NCBI RefSeq assembly: GCF_030272615.1
Contig: NC_081406.1
Coordinates: 243,345,218-243,409,217 of the forward strand
From: Cryptomeria japonica
Taxonomy: Eukaryota > Streptophyta > Pinopsida > Cupressales > Cupressaceae
Direction: 5' to 3'
DNA length: 64,000 bases
Part shown: one piece after another, positions 45,691 to 57,460 of the stretch
Position numbering within the stretch: the first letter of the stretch is position 1
Layout: each line of letters starts with the position of its first letter
Translations under genes and position numbers: made by a program
The notes under the pieces: generated by a model
Databases searched by the model: none
The model's input: only the letters and a program-made list of their open reading frames with translations
Told to the model about the DNA's origin: nothing

Positions 45691-48111
45691 TTTGGGATTA
45701 GATAGCGCCACAGTGTGGTTTTCACCATAAGACCCTTGATTTGTTCTTATTTTCACATTTTTGCGACTGGAAGGTCCGACACTCTCACCAAAATATGCCA
45801 TGTTGTTGAGTTCTATAGTGTATCCTGCTTTATGGTTCCTAGGAGGGAGATCATCTCGTATGCCAAGATAGTCAATAACAGCTTCATCATTTTGGAATGT
45901 GTCAAACTGTGTTGGTCCTTCATAATCCCAGTCAATGAGTTGGTGGTGAACAAGGGGAAGGCCTTTAATGTCTTCAGAGTTTGCGGGGCTAAGAGTGAAG
46001 ATGTGGTTATATTTGGGTATGTCAAGGTAATTATCAAGGTCATCGATGGCACTCTCCTCATCAGTCTCGATCGCGAGCGAATCCAAATTGTCATCACTAG
46101 TAGCGCATTCTGGGATAGGTGTTCTCATCCTATGTGATTTCGACCTAGAACCTTGAGACGAAGACTGTGCGAAATCCTCATGGGTTGTTTCTTGACCAAC
46201 TCTAAACTTTTTATAAAATTCCTCTTCTTTTATGGGTTCATCTGGCTCTCTGAATGTCTTGGTGAGTTCATAATCACTGGAGCATTTGTCTGAACCCCAT
46301 TCCCATTCGTTGGCGTCTGTGGAATAGCGATCCTCTTGTTGAACTTTGGCAGCTTTGATTTGTAATGCTTCTTCTATCCTTTTAGTGTGGATCTTGGAAG
46401 TCATAAAACCAAGTCCCTTCGAGCATTTCTTTTTGAAAGTCAATTCAGGTTGTAAAGGTTCAATGATGCCTTCCCTTCATAACCCAAGAGGGCTTTTTCC
46501 ATCATACCCGAATTTTTGTAGAATCTTGAAGCCTTTGCCATATTTTTCACAGAGTATATTGATGTGATCTTGTGTGTCATCTTCAATGTCTTTGTAAAGC
46601 ATTTTGTATAGATCTTCCTCTTCCAATCTGCCCCATCTTTGAAAGATAGTAGGGTCCCATTCGAGTATCATGATGGATACTTGTTTGTTAGGATGTGGTC
46701 TTCCATATTCTTTTGGAGAACTCATGACTTGTCGTAAGTACATGGTCTGATTTAAAGTGTACTCTCCCATGCCTTTGTCCTGAAATTTGCCTTTAAGCTC
46801 ATCTTGTTTTGATGTCGAAGGTTTCAATGACTCAGGATCAACGTATGCGGAAGAAGGAACAACTTCACGATTACTGGGAATGACGGTCTCAGTATGTGAT
46901 CTCAGGTTATTGCAATATATGAACGGATTAGGATCACCGTTAACTGTTACCTCGACTCCATTGTGAGGAAACTTAATGCATTGGTGATAAGTCGATGGGA
47001 CTGCCCTCATTTCATGAATCCAAGGACGTCCTAGCAATATATTATAAGTGAGGTCTAGATCTAGGACTTGACAAACCACATCCTTTGTAACTGGCCCGAT
47101 TCTTAGAGGTAAGGTGACTGTGCCTTTGGATGAGCGCTCTTCATCATCATATGCCTTGATGGTGATTTGATTTGTTGAATTCATAGCTTTATGAGAATAT
47201 CCCAATTGTTTAATGGTGCTCAATGTACAAATGTTTAGACCAGCTCCTCCATCTATCAGGACTCGCTTTTTTCTATGGTTGTGTATGAAGGCTTCAATGT
47301 TTAGTGGTGCATTATGAGGCTGACTTACAGAGGCATCATCGGCTTCTGTGAATGTAAGGGAATGTGGAATGGAAAGGTATCCCACCATGGCTTGAAACTG
47401 GTCCACGTTCAGATCAGTAGGAACGACGGTGTCTCTCAAGATTTTGTCAAGAATAGCTTTATGAGTGGGGGATATGCGTAAGAGCTCAAGTATGGAGATG
47501 AGAGCGGGTGTCTTCCCTAACTGTTCTACAAGGTCATACTCAGGTTTGGTTGATGAAGAAGCGGTGTTTTTAGTTGAAGCACCTGGCAAAGTAATTTTAC
47601 CTCGATGGGTTGTAACATGACACTCAGAGGTAGGCTCGGAAGAAGATCCAACACCTCTTAGGACAATCTTTGGTCTCTGAGGAGGATTCTCAGGGTTTTT
47701 GTCCTTGATGATAATAGTAGAGACATGATTGTCCATCGAGATGTGATTGATAGTTGAATCATAGTTGTAAGGTGCTCTAGTATAGTTGGCTTGATCATCT
47801 GTGACTTTAGCTTTTCCCTTGTCATGCTTTGGGAATGGTTCCTTAAACATCTCATGTTCTTGGTTGGATGAGTGTCCCTCAATCTCAATGTCACCTCTAT
47901 CAATGAGATCTTGTACGATGTTCTTCAGTCGGTGACAATTTCCTGTCTTATGACCCTTGCTCTTATGAAATTCACAATACTCATCATCATTCCACCAATT
48001 GGGTTTAACCTTTGGTTCATACGGAGGAAAATCTGGAACTGTGATTACTTTGTTTGCCACTAGCTTCTTGAAAACTGACTCAAGTGGTTCTCCCAATGGG
48101 GTGTACTTCCT
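45691..48111 (-). pseudogene. Tat gag C-terminus, zinc knuckle and aspartic protease
   Basis: In the same frame as the capsid: GEPLESVFKKLVANKVITVP, a zinc knuckle C-x2-H-x4-G-H-x4-C in YCEFHKSKGHKTGNCHRLKN (47980-47920), and a protease with V-L-I-D-G-G-A-G-L-N-I (47260-47225; D-G-G in place of D-T/S-G, as in Tat elements) and ILLGRPWIHEMRAVPSTYHQ (47035-46975). After a TGA at 46477-46479 the frame continues with REGIIEP, an acidic stretch (46140-46000) and ELNNMAYFGES, a linker seen before the polymerase in this lineage. The protease cleaves the polyprotein in the particle. Stops at 48112-48114 and 46477-46479 prevent full translation. Confidence 0.9.
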
Positions 48112-49806
48112 TCATGATCTTGAAGTTGTTTGAGTATTCACTTGCTTGTTTGTAGAACTTGATCCTGAAAAGATGAATTTGGGTCGCACTGTATTGGCAT
48201 CAACAGCACCATCATTGACTGTGTTCTTGTTTTTATTCCAAAATCTTGGCTTGTCTTTTCCTTTAAAGTCATCTTTGTTTTCCTTGAATATCTTAATGAC
48301 TCCTTGTTCAATTAGGACCTTCTCTGTTGCTAAACCTTTTTCAATAACGTCCTTGAAAGTGGACAAACAAGCTTTCCTTAGATCATAGCCAATGTCTTTG
48401 TTAACATTTTGTGTGAACATCCCTACCATTTGTTTTTGTGGAATTTCACAAGAGCATCTGTTGGCTAGATTTCTCCATCTTTGTAAAAATGATGCAAAAG
48501 ACTCTCCCTCTTTTTGCTTGGTGTTGCATAAAGTAGTGACTGATATGTCTATCTCTATATTGTAGGAGAAATGTTGAATAAATGCCTCTGCTAAGTCACC
48601 CCATGACTTAATACCAGGTGGGAGTTGGGAGAACCATTCCATAGCTTGATCACCTAAGCTTTGTGGGAATAATCTCATCAAATATGTCTCTTCTGAAGCT
48701 ACTTCAATGCAAGCTGTGAAAAATTGTCTTATGTGTGCCTTAGGATCCCCTTTTCCTCTATACTTATCAAATTTAGGCGTCACAAAGTGTGTAGGAAATG
48801 GAGGCATTGGGATGCTCTTGTCAAATGGATAAGGACATATGTCTCTCATTGTGTATGTTGGCTTCGGTGTATTTATGTCCTCCATTTTCTTTTGTAAGTC
48901 CTTGATTTGTTGTTCCAAATTGCTCTTAGGTGGAGATCGACTTCTTGGACCGTACCCCATGTTTGAGGCACCAATTTGAGGAGGAGCATGTTGCATATAT
49001 GGATGATATTGATCATACACATGTTCATATGGAGGAGGTCTATAGTGATGTGGCATATATGGAGCACTTGGTATAGATTCATGTTGAGGAACACCATATT
49101 TATTTTGTGCATGTATACCATACTCTACAGGCATGCCATGTTCTATTGTGTTGCCCCCAAATTTGACACGGGGTTTCCTTGTGTCCAAATTTTGAACATG
49201 CCTTTGAATATCCAATTGTTTTGGTTGATCCGTAGCTGGAGCATATCTATCTGCATAAGACTTCCATGATGGTCTGCGAAGGTGAGTATCGTATGCTTAA
49301 CCATGTGTATGTGGGACCTCTGGTTTTCAAAGCAAAGACGATGGTGATTCAGGCACCATATATGGTCCTCTATTTCCTCCACTATTAGGTCTCCTTTGAT
49401 CCATATTAGAGTGAGTTTGTTGCAAAGGTCTATGTTCCATTATTTGAGACATGTCAAAATCAGGAGGTATCTTGGCTCCACTTTGTGCCATCATGTGTAA
49501 GAAGTATTGTCTATCCCTCCTCATTATTTCCTCAACCAATCAATTGAAATGGGGATTCATAATGGATTCTTCCACATCTGCTGAATGTATTGATAAGTTG
49601 TCCAAATTGTCATTGTGTGTAACATTGTTGTTTGTAGTGCCTGTGTTTTCAACATTTGGAATGTTTCTATAGACATCCATGTCAGGTAACGTAGTGTGAT
49701 CAGTATTGAAAAAGATGTCATTCTCATACTCATAAGAACTCATGTTTGCGAACTCTTGAGCTTCTTTAGTTTCTCTCCTAGATTTTTGAAGACGGGTTTC
49801 AACCAT
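48112..49806 (-). pseudogene. Tat gag capsid
   Basis: One frame from the ATG at 49806 to 48112. The first part, MVETRLQKSRRETKEAQEF, is a typical start. TGA 49540-49542, TGA 49327-49329 and TAA 49297-49299 interrupt it. A clean 367-codon stretch from 49215 holds the Tyr/Pro/His-rich region, LEQQIKDLQKKMEDIN (coiled coil) and the retrotransposon capsid block: PKAHIRQFFTACIEVASEET, MRLFPQSLGDQAMEWFSQLP, SFASFLQRWRNLANRCSC and FTQNVNKDIGYDLRKA. The stop at 48112 is followed in frame by the zinc knuckle part. The start at 49806 is chosen because the frame and the N-terminal basic motif match the lineage. Confidence 0.9.
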
Positions 49807-50299
49807 GAACTAGGTATTGACCAAGATGTGTGAGACTAGATGAAAATGTAAAAAGTATGGAAGACCAAGAGTTGGATGGAGTGTAAATGAATCTGAGGTG
49901 TACTTGCAATGTCCAAAGTGTAAGACCAAGTATGTATGTAGTAGAGTAGGTGTGACTTCCAAAGAGAGGATAGTTTCTCTTGATGAGGTACGCTGACCTT
50001 AACCCTAAGTAAGACCAAATGAGACCCAAAGGTAAGAAACCTTGATGAGGGACCACCTAGCAAAGTGCTGTTGTATGTAATGTGTTGACAAAGTATAGTG
50101 AGGACAAGCAAGTGACCTTTTGACTCAAGTTTAGACAAGTGTGAATGTAAATCAAGATGTAAAGCAATGATGGATTTTGTGAGACCCAAAGACAAGTTGA
50201 ATGCTAGATGAAACCTGGAGAAATGACCTAGGAAGCTCAAGTATTCTGAAACTGATTTCTTTTTGTTTGCTGGACTGTAAAATTTTCTTGCAATTTTGA

Positions 50300-50456
50300 A
50301 CACAGACGTGCCTATATACTGCACAGACGTGGTTACCCGACACAGACGTGTTTCTATTCAACACAGACGCTGTTATAAACAAGACACTATTCTGCCCTTC
50401 ACAGACGCGTTTAGACGACACAGACGCGGTTAAAACAGACACAGACGCGTTTCTGT
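50300..50456. repeat. ACAGACGYG motif cluster A
   Basis: Seven copies of (C)ACAGACG(C/T)(G/T) at about 50301, 50322, 50341, 50361, 50401, 50419 and 50440, spaced near multiples of 20 bases. Most are followed by TTT or GTT. In element sense the motif is CGCGTCTGTG. Confidence 0.85.
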
Positions 50457-51677
50457 AAAATTTGTGCAATTTTTTCCAATCTGTGAAGTCATTTTGTTGT
50501 GACCAAATCTGACTGTTTGACTGTTTTTTGTGACAAGAGGACACAATGTTGATGAGGACTCAATGTTTGCAAGTGTTTAGACTCAAAAAATGACTCCAAG
50601 AAAAGTGTGTTGTTTGATGTAAAAAAATGTTTTGCATACACTTGAAGACACAAAAGATACAATTTTTTGTTGTTTGGTTTTGAATGTTTGAATGTTTAAA
50701 ATAAGTCAAGCACAATTCTTATGGCTGGCCAAGACAATAGTTGTTGATCCCACATGGGGTTTTACCCCCGAGGCTACGCTATTCAGAGCGAATACTTAGA
50801 TGCTTGACCTCACTGGCTCCACCCTCGGCACTCACTTCTCAAGTCAGCCAAGCATCAGTCCCCATGAAAACTCCCCATGGCGAACTTTGTATCTCTACTA
50901 AGAACCGTATGTGTGTGGGCCGCTACCAGAGGTCCGACCTCCTGCCCCAACAACTAGAAGGATTTGGGCTTCTAAAACAAAAAGGTGCTAGTAAGGGCAT
51001 CCGCTCGTGTGGCCATACATGCGACACTTTCAGCTCTGTAAATACAGAAGGCTCCCAGCCGGTAGGGGTTACGCCCTACAACTGATCAAATAAATTTGAT
51101 CAAATGGGTTTATGGGGAGACATAGTGTCGGTATGAACTAATCAGCACACGTTATTCATAGTTTTCACCATGAATACATTTGATTATAGTGGTTCGGAAG
51201 AGGTGGGTTTTCCTCACTACCACTTGGGTTGTTCTCTTCTCACTAGTAGTCCTAATGACCACACGGGAAGACAGACCCTCTAAAGATTAAACAAAAAGAG
51301 CCTATTGCTCAAGACACAAAAGACAATGATTCAATTTTAGTGCACCAATGGAAGTGTTTGCTAGTCTATGAAAACAAGGCACACAATAAAAATCAAAAAC
51401 TCTTGCCAAGGACCTGCGACAAAGAGTAGTTAGTAGTTTGGGTTGTTTGAAATAATCACCCCTTCCTGTAAACACACAAGTTAGGTAAATTTTAAAACCT
51501 AAAAGACTTTGTGAAAATAGGGGCCTTCAACCAAACGATTTTGCTTCTAAGACAAGCTACACCAATTTTGTTAGCTAGATCTGAAAATGTTAGCTCAAAA
51601 TAAACCAGATCTGAAACCCTAAATGCAAAATCCAAAAACTGAATCAATAAAATTTCAAAATTTTGAAACAGGCAATA

Positions 51678-51935
51678 CACAGATGCGATTATCGTCGACG
51701 CAGACGCGTCTCTGCTACACAAACGCGGTTCTGTGAGACACAAACGCGATTAAAAACTACAGACGTGCTTTCTGTACGCAGACGCGGGTGAAAATGACAC
51801 AGACGCGTTTCAGTAACACAGACGCGCCTCCCTGGAACCTGCAAAATGAAAATATTGCCAAAACACAGACGCGGATCCAGCTGTCTCAGACGTGCCAAAA
51901 AATCAAAAACGCGATCTGAAAGTGCGTAGATGCGA
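51678..51935. repeat. ACAGACGCG motif cluster B
   Basis: About eleven copies of ACAGACGCG or close variants (ACAAACGCG, CAGATGCG, CAGACGTG) at spacings of 18-30 bases. It lies near the primer site end of the leader. It is CpG-rich within AT-rich DNA. Confidence 0.85.
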
Positions 51936-52019
51936 AAATACCAAAAATGCTGCGAAAAATGTCTGATCTGCAACTTCAAAAACACAAGATCTGCAACAAG
52001 GAGGTTAAATGCAAAGGGA

Positions 52020-52045
52020 CAAGGGTCCCACCGGGCATGCCAAAA
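52020..52045 (-). promoter_or_regulatory. Candidate primer binding site of the Tat element
   Basis: Directly inside the 5' LTR the minus strand reads TTTTGGCATGCCCGGTGGGA. TGGCATGCCCGGTGGGAC has the form of a tRNA 3'-end complement. The tRNA species was not identified. Confidence 0.6.
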
Positions 52046-52806
52046 TGTATATGGTGAAAATGGATAACAATAATAACAAGATTGAAAGGCTAAATGAATT
52101 CAACCACAAAACCCTAGCCTAACAACAACAAAGATCCACCATAACATATGAAGATTACCTAAGACAATGCAAATCAAACAAAATCATAAAGATTATACCA
52201 TCACATGTCCAATAGGGTTTTGATCTCCATTCTTCCTATCTCCATTGATCTTGCTTGATATATTTGCTCTCAGATTTTATGCGCACAAGAGCTCAACAAA
52301 GAACGGAATGTGGTTGTAAGTAGGATCGTAGTGTAGCCAAAAATGATCATTAGGGTTTGATAATGAAGAAGGCATCTCTTTAAATAGAAGACACAATAAG
52401 AAATGGAGGGATAAGATTGAGAGGTGCAAAAAAGGAGGTCAGCTAGGATTAGAGGGTAGGTAGAAGAAATAGTAAAATAATGAAAGAGGTAGGTAGTGTA
52501 GGAATTAAGAGATGAATGACATGTGTCATGTGTAGAAAAAGCTAATGAATTAATTAAATAAATAAAGATTTATTTAATTAATAGAGGAAATGGGATAATT
52601 AAATAAATAGGAATATTTATTTAATTTAGGAAAAGGATAATTTAAATAAATAAATGTATTTATTTAAATGAGAAATAAGGCTAGAAGAGGATAAATGAAT
52701 TAATTAAATAAATAAAGATTTATTTAATTAATAGAAGAATTAGGCTAAAGTAATTAAATAAATAAAATATTTATTTAATTAGACTGGACAATTTTGGGTG
52801 TCTACA
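52046..52806 (-). repeat. 5' LTR of the Tat element
   Basis: 761 bases, same termini as the 3' LTR, followed by the TSD GATAC at 52807-52811. Confidence 0.95.
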
Positions 52807-53957
52807 GATACGAATTAAGCTAGCAAGATATTCTAAACATGTGCTAAAAAAACTAAGCTATAATGCAATTAAGATGGCCTAAATACTCGGTGATGGGGAT
52901 TGAGCTCCTTGATAACCCGCACAACCCAATTAGACTATAGATTGGATGCAATAGAAATGGAATTTGAGAATGAGGAATGAGAGCTCTATTTATAGGGAAA
53001 ATAGGGCAATGGATGGTTGAGATTGAGCAATCTCAACAAGGGCTAGGATTGAAAGTTATCAATCCATGTGAGGGATTCAATCCAATCCCAAGTTGAAAAA
53101 TGTCATCTTGAGAGGGCTTGAGAGATGCTAAGCAAGCATTAGATGCTAATTGAGCATTAGGGAAGGCTTCAAGGGGTGACATCATTGGATAATGTTTTTA
53201 TCCAAGGAAGCAAGCTATTGTCCAAGAGGTAAACTCTTGTGCAAGGATAAAAGATGGCCAAATGGACAACCATCATGGGTTAGGGGTGTGGGCTTGTAAG
53301 AGACTTAGATGGTCTTTGAATACTTTAGGTGTTAACTTCTCCCAAGAAGAAAAGCACTAGTGGTCTAGGGGACAAATTTGTAAGAGCCTTACAAATTTGG
53401 GGGTATTCAACAAGTTACCTTGTTGAAAGGAGAATGTCTTAAATGCATTTTGAAGACTTTCTCCAAATTTGGGGAAGTGACTCCCCCAAATTTAGGGATT
53501 GAACATGATGAGGAGAATTAGGCTAATTAATGGAGGATTAGAGGGATTCTAGAAGAAATTAGGAGGGTAAGTGGGAAATGTAGGATTTGGCAAGTGGGTG
53601 AGGGAAAATAGGAATTTTAGTAAATTAAAAAGATTTAATTTAGCCAAAAGAGGATGCAACTTGTATTTGATGGATTTTGCAAGTTGGGGGGGGATTTAAT
53701 TAAATGGAAAAGAGGATTTTAATTAAATAAACAAGATTTATTTAATTAAATGGCTAAGGGTATTTAATCAAACTTTAGTTTAATTAATGGATTAGGTTTT
53801 TGAAGAAAAGGGTTTAATCAAATCTTTAATTTGATTAATAGGCTAATTAGAAGAATAGGGATATTAATTAAATCTTCATTTAATTAATTGGAAGAATTAG
53901 GGATAATTAAATGAATAAAATTCACTTAATTTATTGTGTCACTTTTAGGTGTCTACA

Positions 53958-55548
53958 ATGATATATCCACATATCCTACATTGTCATGGTGCAAGATGGC
54001 AAGAAAAACAATTTTGTATCTCAAAAAATTGCTTTCCTTCGAGTTGTATTATTTCAATAGTAGACTTATTTGAGAACTATACGTTCAGTCCTCACACATA
54101 GATTCAAATTCAATACTGTCATTCTAAGCAAGTTGCCATTTTTGTACAAGTTTTGTATAGACATGCAGAGTTTCATGTGGACGGTGTAGAATCTGGTGAA
54201 GATGAATGCATTATCATTAAAGAAATTCATTTTTATATCAATGATGATACTTGTCATGACAAGAGTTATGTAACACATTATTTTGAGATTTTTTTTTAAA
54301 ATATCATACATCGTCAGATAAATGCTTCACAACATTAGATTTGGTATGACGGATGTGCTAGTAAGCAAAAAAATTGATTAAATTTCTTGTAGTCTTTTAA
54401 TTATTTAGTATAATTAAGTTTTGTAAACTAATATAATAGATTTGATTGTAACTTCATAACACAATTTAAATCTACAAAAGCGTTCAATTGGTTGTCACAA
54501 TAACACGCTAAACGTGGTCTAAAGTTTTTGTGGAACATTTTTTAGAGTGGACATGGAAAAGGAGAGCATGATGGAGCAAGAGCCTGTGTGAAGTGTGCAC
54601 TTCGCCAATATGAACTTTGAGGTAGCATCATACAAAATTCAAGTGAGATAGTAGAATGGTGCAAAAATCATTTTAGGGCACGTGACACGACATACAACAA
54701 ACACTATTTTTGGGAAGTTAAAGACATTGATTGATCCAATCCTTATAATTGCCAACCAATTAATGGCATTAGAAGTTTGAATCAAGTGATGACTACAGGA
54801 TATAGCAAACCTCTTGTGATTCAGTTTAGAGAAAAATCATGTTTTTGTGTTGATTGCATTGAAAACAATGCAAATATTCAACAATTTCAGAATATTAGAG
54901 ATGGATTTGTTTCACAATGGGAGATGAAACAATTTGTCGCAATGACTCCTTTTGAAGAAAGTGACATTGTAGATATTCATGATCCTATATATTCAGTTGA
55001 TTATGAACGTGTTTCCGATTTAGTTGTGCCAAGTACACTTGCATTTTATTTAAACATCCTTACGCATTTTCATGTACTTTGTTTAAATTTTATTTAAATT
55101 TAGTTCTTTTTACATTCTACCATACACTTTATAATTTAATTGTTTGTAATTTGTCATGTACATATGATATTTTTGTTTTGCTTGCAGATCTTGACAATGT
55201 AGAAGGTGTTGACTATTACTACTACGATGCACAAAACCAAAATGTAAATTGTCAGAATCAGTAGAAGATGCTGATGGGCAACAATATCCCACTGGATCAG
55301 TCGTTGTTGAAGGTACTTATTATCAACAAACGAAGATAGATAACAATGGTCTTACATTTACTGAATACATGCTCGACCAAATTTTTTTGCATTATAGTCA
55401 TTTAGTTATAGCAACAAGATTACATTTTGAAACTTTACAAAAAAGAGGTCGTGGCCCCTAAAAGTGGAGGTTTCCTATCGAAGATCATGAAAGGATATTA
55501 GAGATAGTAAAAGATAGAGAGGATCCAGATTTTATGTACCATGAGCTC
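53958..55548 (+). pseudogene. Transposase gene, 3' part
   Basis: After the TSD the frame resumes with YPHILHCHGARWQEKQF, then I-V-D-L-F-E-N-Y (family I-x-D-F-A-E-N-Y) near 54055, HVDGVESGEDECIIIKEIHF and YINDDTCHDKSYVTHYF (54172-54285), then after a frameshift in a T-run WYDGCASKQKN (54343-54375), SGHGKGEHDGARACVKCALR (54547-54606), SLNQVMTTGYSKPLVIQFRE and a CFCVDCIENN Cys pair (54777-54870). An intron from about 55031 (GTACAC) to 55186 (TTGCAG) is likely, followed by DLDNVEGVDYYYYD and GRGPxKWRFPIEDHERIL. The two D residues and the H-G-K-G-x-H-D box are candidates for the catalytic centre. Several stops and frameshifts; inactive. Confidence 0.7.
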
Positions 55549-55599
55549 ACTTAATTTATTAGAACAAGTGAACTCATGTATTTTTTTGTCCATGATACA

Positions 55600-55725
55600 T
55601 GTCTATATATGCATATATATGTATATGTATACATATGTATACATATGTATACATACATATGTATACATACGTATACATACGTATACATACGTATACATAT
55701 GTATACATATATATATGTATATATA

Positions 55726-55805
<80 letters not shown>

Positions 55806-55815
55806 TATATATGTA
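55600..55815. repeat. (TATG/TACA)n and (AT)n microsatellite
   Basis: ATACATATGTATAC words lead into an uninterrupted (AT)n run at about 55728-55802. It lies just after the transposase gene. Confidence 0.95.
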
Positions 55816-56029
55816 TGTACTTTTTTTAACTTTTTTTTGGATTGTCATACATATGTACATATGTGCATTCGAGATAGTTTTTGGATCGCTATACATATAT
55901 ACATATGTACACACATGTACATTTGAGTTATTTTTTGCAGCATATGTACACATATACATTCGAGTTATTTTAAATTGCAATATATATACATATGTACACA
56001 TGTACATTTGAGTTTATTTGTTGCAACTG

Positions 56030-56700
56030 CTTTGAAATCAAAATTTGCACAATTTGAGTTAATTTGTTGCATGCTATCTTATAATGATTTGAATCACTTA
56101 GTTGACTTGAATTAATTAATTGATTTGAATTGATTCAATTAATTAATTTGATTTAATTTGATTAAATCATTGGATGTATTTGAATCACTTAATTGAATTG
56201 ATGAATACTTAATTCATTGGATTGATTTGAATCACTTAATTAATTGATTAATTCGTTGGATTGATTAATTCATTGGATTGATTAATTGATTTGAATTAGT
56301 TTGATTAATTCATCGAATTGGTTTGAATTGATTTGATTAATTGATTTGAATTAGTTTGAATTGATTTGAATTACTTTGATTAATTTAGTGAATTCATTTG
56401 ATTAATTCATTGAATTGAATTGAATTGATTTGAATTGATTTGATTAATTTAATAATTAAATCAATAATTCAACTAACTAATTGATTTAATAATTCATTGA
56501 ATTAGTTTGAATTGATTTGATTAATTGATTTGAATTGATTTGATTAATTGATTTGAATTAATTTGATTAATTCAGTGAATTCATTTGATTAATTGATTTG
56601 AATTGATTTGATTAATTTAATAATTAAATCAACAATTCAACTAACTAATTGATTTAATAATTCAATTTATTAAATCAACAATTCAATTAACTAAATATCA
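56030..56700. repeat. Degenerate TTGATTTGAATTGATT repeats
   Basis: About 670 bases are built almost only from GATTTGAATTGA, GATTAATT and AATTCATTGAATT words. The base composition is near 80% A+T, with a 6-8 base period. No coding capacity. Confidence 0.9.
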
Positions 56701-57019
56701 AGATTTATCATCTAAAATAACATGATCAATTCTATGTAACTTGAACTTATTATAAAAAAATAACATAGACACATAGACACGTGTAATAAAAAAACAATTA
56801 ATCTCATCAAACAAGTGTGTCTGATACGTATATAATGTCATCAAACATGTACAAGTGTCTGATATGTACAAGTGTCAGATACATAAATAAACATGTACAA
56901 GTGTTTGATATGTATATAATCTCATCAAACAAGTGTTAGATACATATATGTAAAAAAAAGTACATGCACTACATACATATAATCTCATCAAACAATGACA
57001 ATGTATAAATTAAGTCGGT

Positions 57020-57460
57020 CGACACTCCACTGATCCATGTCCTGAATGTTGTCCCTACACAAGAAATTACATGTAAGCACACGTATATATAAGCACATGC
57101 AAATATTATCTAACTATAATTATGCAAATTTTACCTAGTTTGATCCATTATCTGCACCACCAGAATGTGCATGGGCCACATGTATCCGAGATGAAGAACT
57201 CAAACGTAGTCCACGAACCTGGATCAAATATAATTCAAAATTAAAATTGTGTTAACTAACAATTTTGAAGTTGAAATCCACTATTTAAAATCAATTAAAT
57301 AATGTGTACCTGACTATGATCATGTGCAGAAGCAGAAAGATGTTGCAAATCTCCTAATGTCTCCAATGTAATAGGACACTGCATATAAGTCAAAATTCAA
57401 AATGTGTTAACAATTTTGAAGCTCAAATCCACTATTTAAAACCAAATAAATAATATGACC
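57020..57460. other. Intergenic DNA between two transposon ORFs
   Basis: On the minus strand this could hold exons of the second ORF: patches near 57165-57215 (GTGCATGGGCCACATGTATC) and 57325-57380 are GC-richer and bounded by AG/GT, but no frame can be fixed. Confidence 0.35.

Larger units (their letters stand above)
49807..52045 (-). other. 5' leader of the Tat element
   Basis: 2.24 kb between 5' LTR and gag with no long coding frame on the minus strand. It holds two clusters of the motif ACAGACGCG (50300-50456 and 51678-51935). Between them, at about 50740-51085, is a GC-richer segment with a 114-codon plus-strand frame that I consider chance. Long leaders of this kind are usual in Tat/Ogre elements. 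Confidence 0.7.
38397..52806 (-). mobile_element. Full-length Tat-lineage Ty3/gypsy retrotransposon
   Basis: The element is 14,410 bp with 761-bp LTRs at both ends and a perfect TSD GATAC. On the minus strand the order is 5' LTR (52806-52046), primer site region, 2.2-kb leader with ACAGACGCG repeat clusters, gag-protease (49806 to about 45690), reverse transcriptase with two RNase H domains (about 45690-43424), integrase (43400-42297), a 1.7-kb spacer, an antisense intron-containing ORF (39502-40608, plus strand), polypurine tract and 3' LTR (39157-38397). Dual RNase H and an antisense extra ORF are hallmarks of Tat/Ogre elements. About a dozen in-frame stops and two frameshifts make it non-autonomous now, although the LTRs differ at only about six sites. 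Confidence 0.95.
37969..53957 (-). mobile_element. Solo LTR in the transposase gene, itself split by the Tat element
   Basis: The flanks are ATGAT at 37964-37968 and ATGAT at 53958-53962, a perfect TSD. Deleting the block joins the transposase frame (R-F-H-N-M-I with Y-P-H-I-L-H). The outer LTR sequence is 37969-38396 plus 52812-53957, about 1.57 kb. On the minus strand it starts TGTAGACACCTAAAAGTG, close to the start of the Tat LTR (TGTAGACACCCAAAATTG), so both belong to related families. Its other end is TGTGACTG on the plus strand, two bases in from the TSD. It has no internal region, so it is solo. It contains a short (CA)n run at 38020-38035. Confidence 0.75.

Noticed and set aside
45660-45700. 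The gag-pro to pol frame change as a programmed frameshift
   Set aside because: It falls in an A-run, which could slip. But a TGA in the new frame follows at once and other lesions abound, so a mutation is the safer call without sister copies.
45691-49806. Stops in gag-pol corrected by RNA editing or readthrough
   Set aside because: A dozen stops plus two frameshifts and a changed catalytic residue are far more simply explained as decay. Plant RNA editing acts in organelles.
50741-51085. 114-codon plus-strand frame in the Tat leader
   Set aside because: It is antisense to the element, with no domain, in a GC-richer patch. It is probably chance.
50300-51935. Spaced ACAGACGCG repeats as a CRISPR array
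   Set aside because: Repeats are 9 bases, spacers are irregular, and this is a eukaryotic retroelement leader.
55541-56011. 156-codon frame of Tyr/Ile/Met
   Set aside because: It is a translation of (AT)n and (TACATA)n repeats.
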